Assembly: GCA_965223435.1 (NCBI GenBank)
Contig: CBDCWQ010000023.1
Coordinates: forward strand, 620,001-684,000
Direction: 5' to 3'
Length of the DNA: 64,000 nucleotides
From: CBDCWQ01 sp965223435
GTDB taxonomy: Bacteria; Myxococcota; Kuafuiibacteriia; Kuafuiibacteriales; Kuafuiibacteriaceae
Shown: positions 63,033 to 64,000 of the stretch, piece by piece
Layout: every line of letters starts with the position of its first letter
Numbering within the stretch: position 1 is the first letter of the stretch
Notes under the pieces: generated by a model
Seen by the model: the letters and a program-made list of their open reading frames with translations, nothing else
Told to the model about the DNA's origin: nothing
The model's database searches: none
Program-made: the position numbers and the translations under genes

Positions 63033-64000
63033 TACCGCTTTTCAGGGTCTCCAGCCAGGCGGAGAATTCGCCTACCAGTGGAAGCATTATCGCATCGGGT
63101 TCTTCTGCCAAAGACATGGGCCGGGTGCCATCGCCCCCGTACCAGGCCATGGATGGGCGCGAACCCTCCGCACCTTGTCCATGGTCTTCGGTTGCCCGAA
63201 GACCGTAGGCTGCATAGAGCTTCGACCACGTGTCCGCGTGGACCTCACCCGTTTGGAGACTTCGGTGAAGGTACAGCAAAGGAAGACCAGATCGCTTGGC
63301 CAATGAGGGCAGGCTTCCTCCCGCGTATCGATGGACAAACCTTCGGAAGCGCCGCTGTGCCTCAACCGCCTCCGGCGTGGTCGTGAACTCTGGGGCGCCC
63401 GACGCATGACCTTCGAAGGAGTACGCAAGCGTTTGACGACTGTGTTGTGGGTTCATTTCGTCATGAAACAACCGAAGCTCGATTGCGGCACGCTGCCAAT
63501 AGAGCGGTGACTCAGGGTGAAAAGAGGCCAAGCTATCGAGGCCTTCCCACGCGTAGGTCGTTGTGAAACCATCCGATGATTCGATGGTGTCGGTCACCGC
63601 CTGGTGCAAGCGCCCACGGAGCATCGCTTGAGCGTCGGCGAGGTTGGGGGGCTCGCTCCCGGGGATATCGAGTGGTTGATCGAAAACTGCGGCGTCCCAG
63701 GTTCGTCGGATTGGGCCGGTGAGCGCTTCCCTTGTGTTGTTTCCGAGCAGCGCATCACCTGGCTCGTAGTTCACGTTGGACTGCCCTGGGGCACCAAGAA
63801 GCCTTGTGGCCCAGCCAGCGAGAACGCGGGCGATGGGCGTGCGTGAGCCACCGGCGCCAAAGCCATGAACCAACACGCCCATGTCGGCCTCCACCGAGCC
63901 TCCGCGAAGGACCAACAGCGATTCGAAGAGGCTGACCACAACGGGGCATGCCATGCCCAGGTAGCGCTCTATCAACGCCCTTTTCGGCGTGAGGGGGGCT
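62770..64000 (-). CDS. Paralog P5, upstream part, running off the right edge
   Basis: The frame is open to the window edge with no credible start (the first possible one, TTG at 63973-63975, lacks a ribosome binding site and sits within homologous sequence), so the gene begins outside. About 63050-63900 aligns with the other giants: SPLYWQRAAIELRLF against SSIYWAPTSMAFRAV in P2, then the HTH-like SLPSLAKRSGLPLLYLHRSL (about 63206-63350). After about 63020 the translation turns into meaningless sequence until the stop at 62770, while the adjacent frame continues sensibly, so the frame breaks here. A signal peptide and the N-terminal scaffold are expected beyond the edge. Confidence 0.8.
   Translation of the reverse strand, partial: APLTPKRALIERYLGMACPVVVSLFESLLVLRGGSVEADMGVLVHGFGAGGSRTPIARVLAGWATRLLGAPGQSNVNYEPGDALLGNNTREALTGPIRRTWDAAVFDQPLDIPGSEPPNLADAQAMLRGRLHQAVTDTIESSDGFTTTYAWEGLDSLASFHPESPLYWQRAAIELRLFHDEMNPQHSRQTLAYSFEGHASGAPEFTTTPEAVEAQRRFRRFVHRYAGGSLPSLAKRSGLPLLYLHRSLQTGEVHADTWSKLYAAYGLRATEDHGQGAEGSRPSMAWYGGDGTRPMSLAEEPDAIMLPLVGEFSAWLETLKSGSAQANGLWPLVISASADSEPRLGPRDFGCVPFWSPTGGGGAFNLGARICETTRRTRGAQASPYPNHGDCDHGGDKRRDERGRNRTPG

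Noticed and set aside
9318..64000. Rhs/YD repeats, PAAR, autotransporter barrel or sorting signal in the giants
   Set aside because: None was found on reading the translations; the C termini are enzyme domains or beta domains without barrel-like alternation.

Overview
The window looks like a chromosomal segment of a deltaproteobacterium-like predator, in the Myxococcota or Bradymonadota sense. This is inferred from the high GC content, a Ser/Thr kinase fused to WD40 repeats, a DUF4423/TIGR02147-type regulator, Cys-rich lipoproteins, a possible sigma-54 promoter and, above all, genes of 9-11 kb for giant exported proteins. No rRNA, tRNA or phylogenetic marker is present, so the assignment stays loose.

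Layout. 1-1.8 kb: a gene running off the left edge and an XRE/AbiEii-type toxin-antitoxin pair. 2.2-9.3 kb: a Lys/Gly-repeat, glycine-zipper protein with its own intrinsic terminator, then a kinase-WD40 protein followed immediately, in the same frame, by an unrecognised 696-residue protein. 9.3-39.7 kb: three giant genes (here P1 minus, P2 plus, P3 minus) with a small SRPBCC gene between P2 and P3. 39.8-46.2 kb: an accessory island with a decayed IS66 transposase, two secreted or lipoprotein-like proteins, a DUF4423 regulator and a sulfatase-like lipoprotein. 46.8-57.6 kb: giant gene P4 (plus). 57.7-64.0 kb: the C-terminal half of a fifth giant gene, P5 (minus), broken into three reading frames and leaving the window on the right.

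The main result is that P1-P5 are paralogs built on one scaffold. Where the N terminus is visible, P1-P4 share a hydrophobic export signal, a GWNL-containing beta region, a fibronectin-III-like domain, a sialidase-like Asp-box propeller, a CxCxxCWC cluster and an all-alpha, probably (alpha/alpha)6, domain. All five share a later helical region that carries an HTH-like segment. Onto this they carry different enzymes: P2 a C-terminal HExxH zincin, P1 the same domain with its zinc ligands lost, P3 a complete subtilisin (S8) domain in mid-protein, P4 a LamG domain plus a TAP-like alpha/beta hydrolase, and P5 four tandem RNase III-like domains, each followed by a dsRBD-like segment, with only the first catalytically complete. 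P2 keeps the last helix of an S8 domain, which suggests the protease was deleted there. Shared N- and C-terminal halves are assorted differently among the paralogs, so the family has evolved by swapping modules. I infer a set of exported effectors or degradative machines, possibly for predation or competition. The route beyond the inner membrane is not visible: no beta-barrel, Rhs, PAAR or sorting domain was recognised.
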